Shown here: positions 45,627 to 46,341 of the stretch, in pieces
Numbering within the stretch: position 1 is the first letter of the stretch
Layout of the letters: each line of letters opens with the position of its first letter
Source: an uncultured Granulosicoccaceae bacterium
GTDB lineage: Bacteria; Pseudomonadota; Gammaproteobacteria; Granulosicoccales; Granulosicoccaceae
Assembly: GCA_938007995.1 (NCBI GenBank)
Contig: CALLLW010000004.1
Coordinates: forward strand, 1 to 46,341
Reading direction: 5' to 3'
DNA: 46,341 nucleotides
Program-made: the position numbers and the translations under genes
The notes under the pieces: generated by a model
Databases searched by the model: none
Told to the model about the DNA's origin: nothing
The model's input: only the letters and a program-made list of their open reading frames with translations

Positions 45627-46341
45627 TTAAACCAGACGGGCACCACTGCTGCTGTCGAATACATGTGACAAGGCCGGATCAATACCGAAGCCGACGGTCG
45701 AACCGATCTCACCTGCTGGCGGCTTTTCAGTTTTTGCAATAAATTCAACACCTGAGGCGGTACGCAGGTGAACCAGCGCGTACTCGCCCAGATTTTCAAC
45801 CAGTTCGAGCTTGCCTTCGACCACTGAGTTACCTGCATCTGCAGTAACCAGATGCTCAGGTCGCAGACCAACTTCGTGACCGGCACTGAAATCTTTGCCA
45901 AGCAATGAAACTGCGTTAGCAGTCAAATCACCCGTATTAAAGAAATTCATCTTCGGGCTACCGATAAACTGGGCAACAAACGCATTATCAGGACGTTCGT
46001 ACAAATCTATCGGTGAGCCGACCTGTTCGATAATGCCGTCTTTTAGCACAACAATTTTATCCGCAAGGGTCATCGCTTCCACCTGATCGTGCGTTACGTA
46101 GATCATGGTAGTTTCAAGCCGCTGGTGCAGGCGTGCTATTTCCTTTCGCGTTTGAACTCGAAGTGCCGCATCAAGGTTTGACAGTGGCTCATCGAACAAA
46201 AACACATCAGGGTCACGAACAATCGCACGACCAATCGCCACACGCTGACGCTGCCCACCAGATAAATTGCGCGGTGTTCTATCGAGGTAATCGGTTATTT
46301 GCAGAATCTCGGCAGCCGCACGAACACGCTCTTCTATTTCA
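45627..46341 (-). CDS. Sugar ABC transporter ATPase (MalK/UgpC type), 5' part missing
   Basis: The frame enters from the right window edge. Visible in order are the signature [14 protein letters not shown], Walker [14 protein letters not shown], the H-loop [11 protein letters not shown], and a C-terminal TOBE-type regulatory domain from about the SPKMNFFN segment to the stop at 45627. The P-loop and Q-loop must lie outside the window. The GTG at 46241 is an internal valine, not the start. Family members energise uptake of glycerol phosphate, maltose and other oligosaccharides; the substrate cannot be told without the permease genes. Confidence 0.9.
   Translation of the reverse strand, partial: EIEERVRAAAEILQITDYLDRTPRNLSGGQRQRVAIGRAIVRDPDVFLFDEPLSNLDAALRVQTRKEIARLHQRLETTMIYVTHDQVEAMTLADKIVVLKDGIIEQVGSPIDLYERPDNAFVAQFIGSPKMNFFNTGDLTANAVSLLGKDFSAGHEVGLRPEHLVTADAGNSVVEGKLELVENLGEYALVHLRTASGVEFIAKTEKPPAGEIGSTVGFGIDPALSHVFDSSSGARLV

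Overview
This window looks like chromosomal DNA of a marine gammaproteobacterium with mid-range G+C. The best evidence is gene order. The minus-strand run asd - fimV - truA - trpF - accD - folC - SPOR/dedD - cvpA - purF - metZ (about 1.5-15.9 kb) is the order I know from Pseudomonas and relatives, and its accD-folC-dedD-cvpA-purF core is shared with E. coli. A sulfopropanediol-type degradation cluster fits a marine heterotroph. I cannot name genus or order from sequence alone. I saw no prophage, insertion sequence, CRISPR, tRNA or rRNA.

Layout. 1-310: the start of a minus-strand gene leaving the window, preceded by an unusually structured leader. 310-1383: a radical SAM protein of the PA0069/SplB-like group with a perfect LexA-type SOS box in front of it. 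1476-15896: the conserved housekeeping block (methionine, purine, folate, fatty acid, tryptophan and lysine/threonine precursor enzymes, tRNA pseudouridylation, and the polar hub protein FimV). 16148-19028: a LysR regulator, chorismate synthase and a membrane-anchored aspartic protease. 19107-22782: a divergent organosulfonate module. A LacI-family regulator and hpsN-comD-comE share one 14-bp palindromic operator; the enzymes should convert dihydroxypropanesulfonate-type substrates through sulfolactate and sulfopyruvate to sulfoacetaldehyde. 22783-25665: a relatively AT-rich cassette (unknown protein, APH-fold phosphotransferase, SAM methyltransferase) behind a long structured leader. 25738-30220: an HpcH/HpaI aldolase, DNA polymerase IV and a large secreted esterase. 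30548-36514: DEAD-box helicase, acyltransferase, 6-phosphogluconate dehydrogenase and a CoA-transferase.

36789-42060 is the most unusual part. It is a tightly packed five-gene operon of a MotA/TolQ/ExbB-type proton channel protein, two small single-pass ExbD/MotB-like proteins, a membrane-anchored helical-repeat protein, and a membrane-anchored protein with a periplasmic HEVQH (HExxH) site. I know no described system with this composition. It reads as a proton-motive-force-driven envelope machine with a built-in metallopeptidase. Three tandem 13-bp repeats precede its first start codon, and the third contains the ribosome-binding site.

The right end holds a Tat-type serine hydrolase, a YqaA/DedA-like membrane protein, an HtrA-like protease with a small secreted companion, and the C-terminal part of a MalK/UgpC-type sugar ABC transporter ATPase cut by the window edge.
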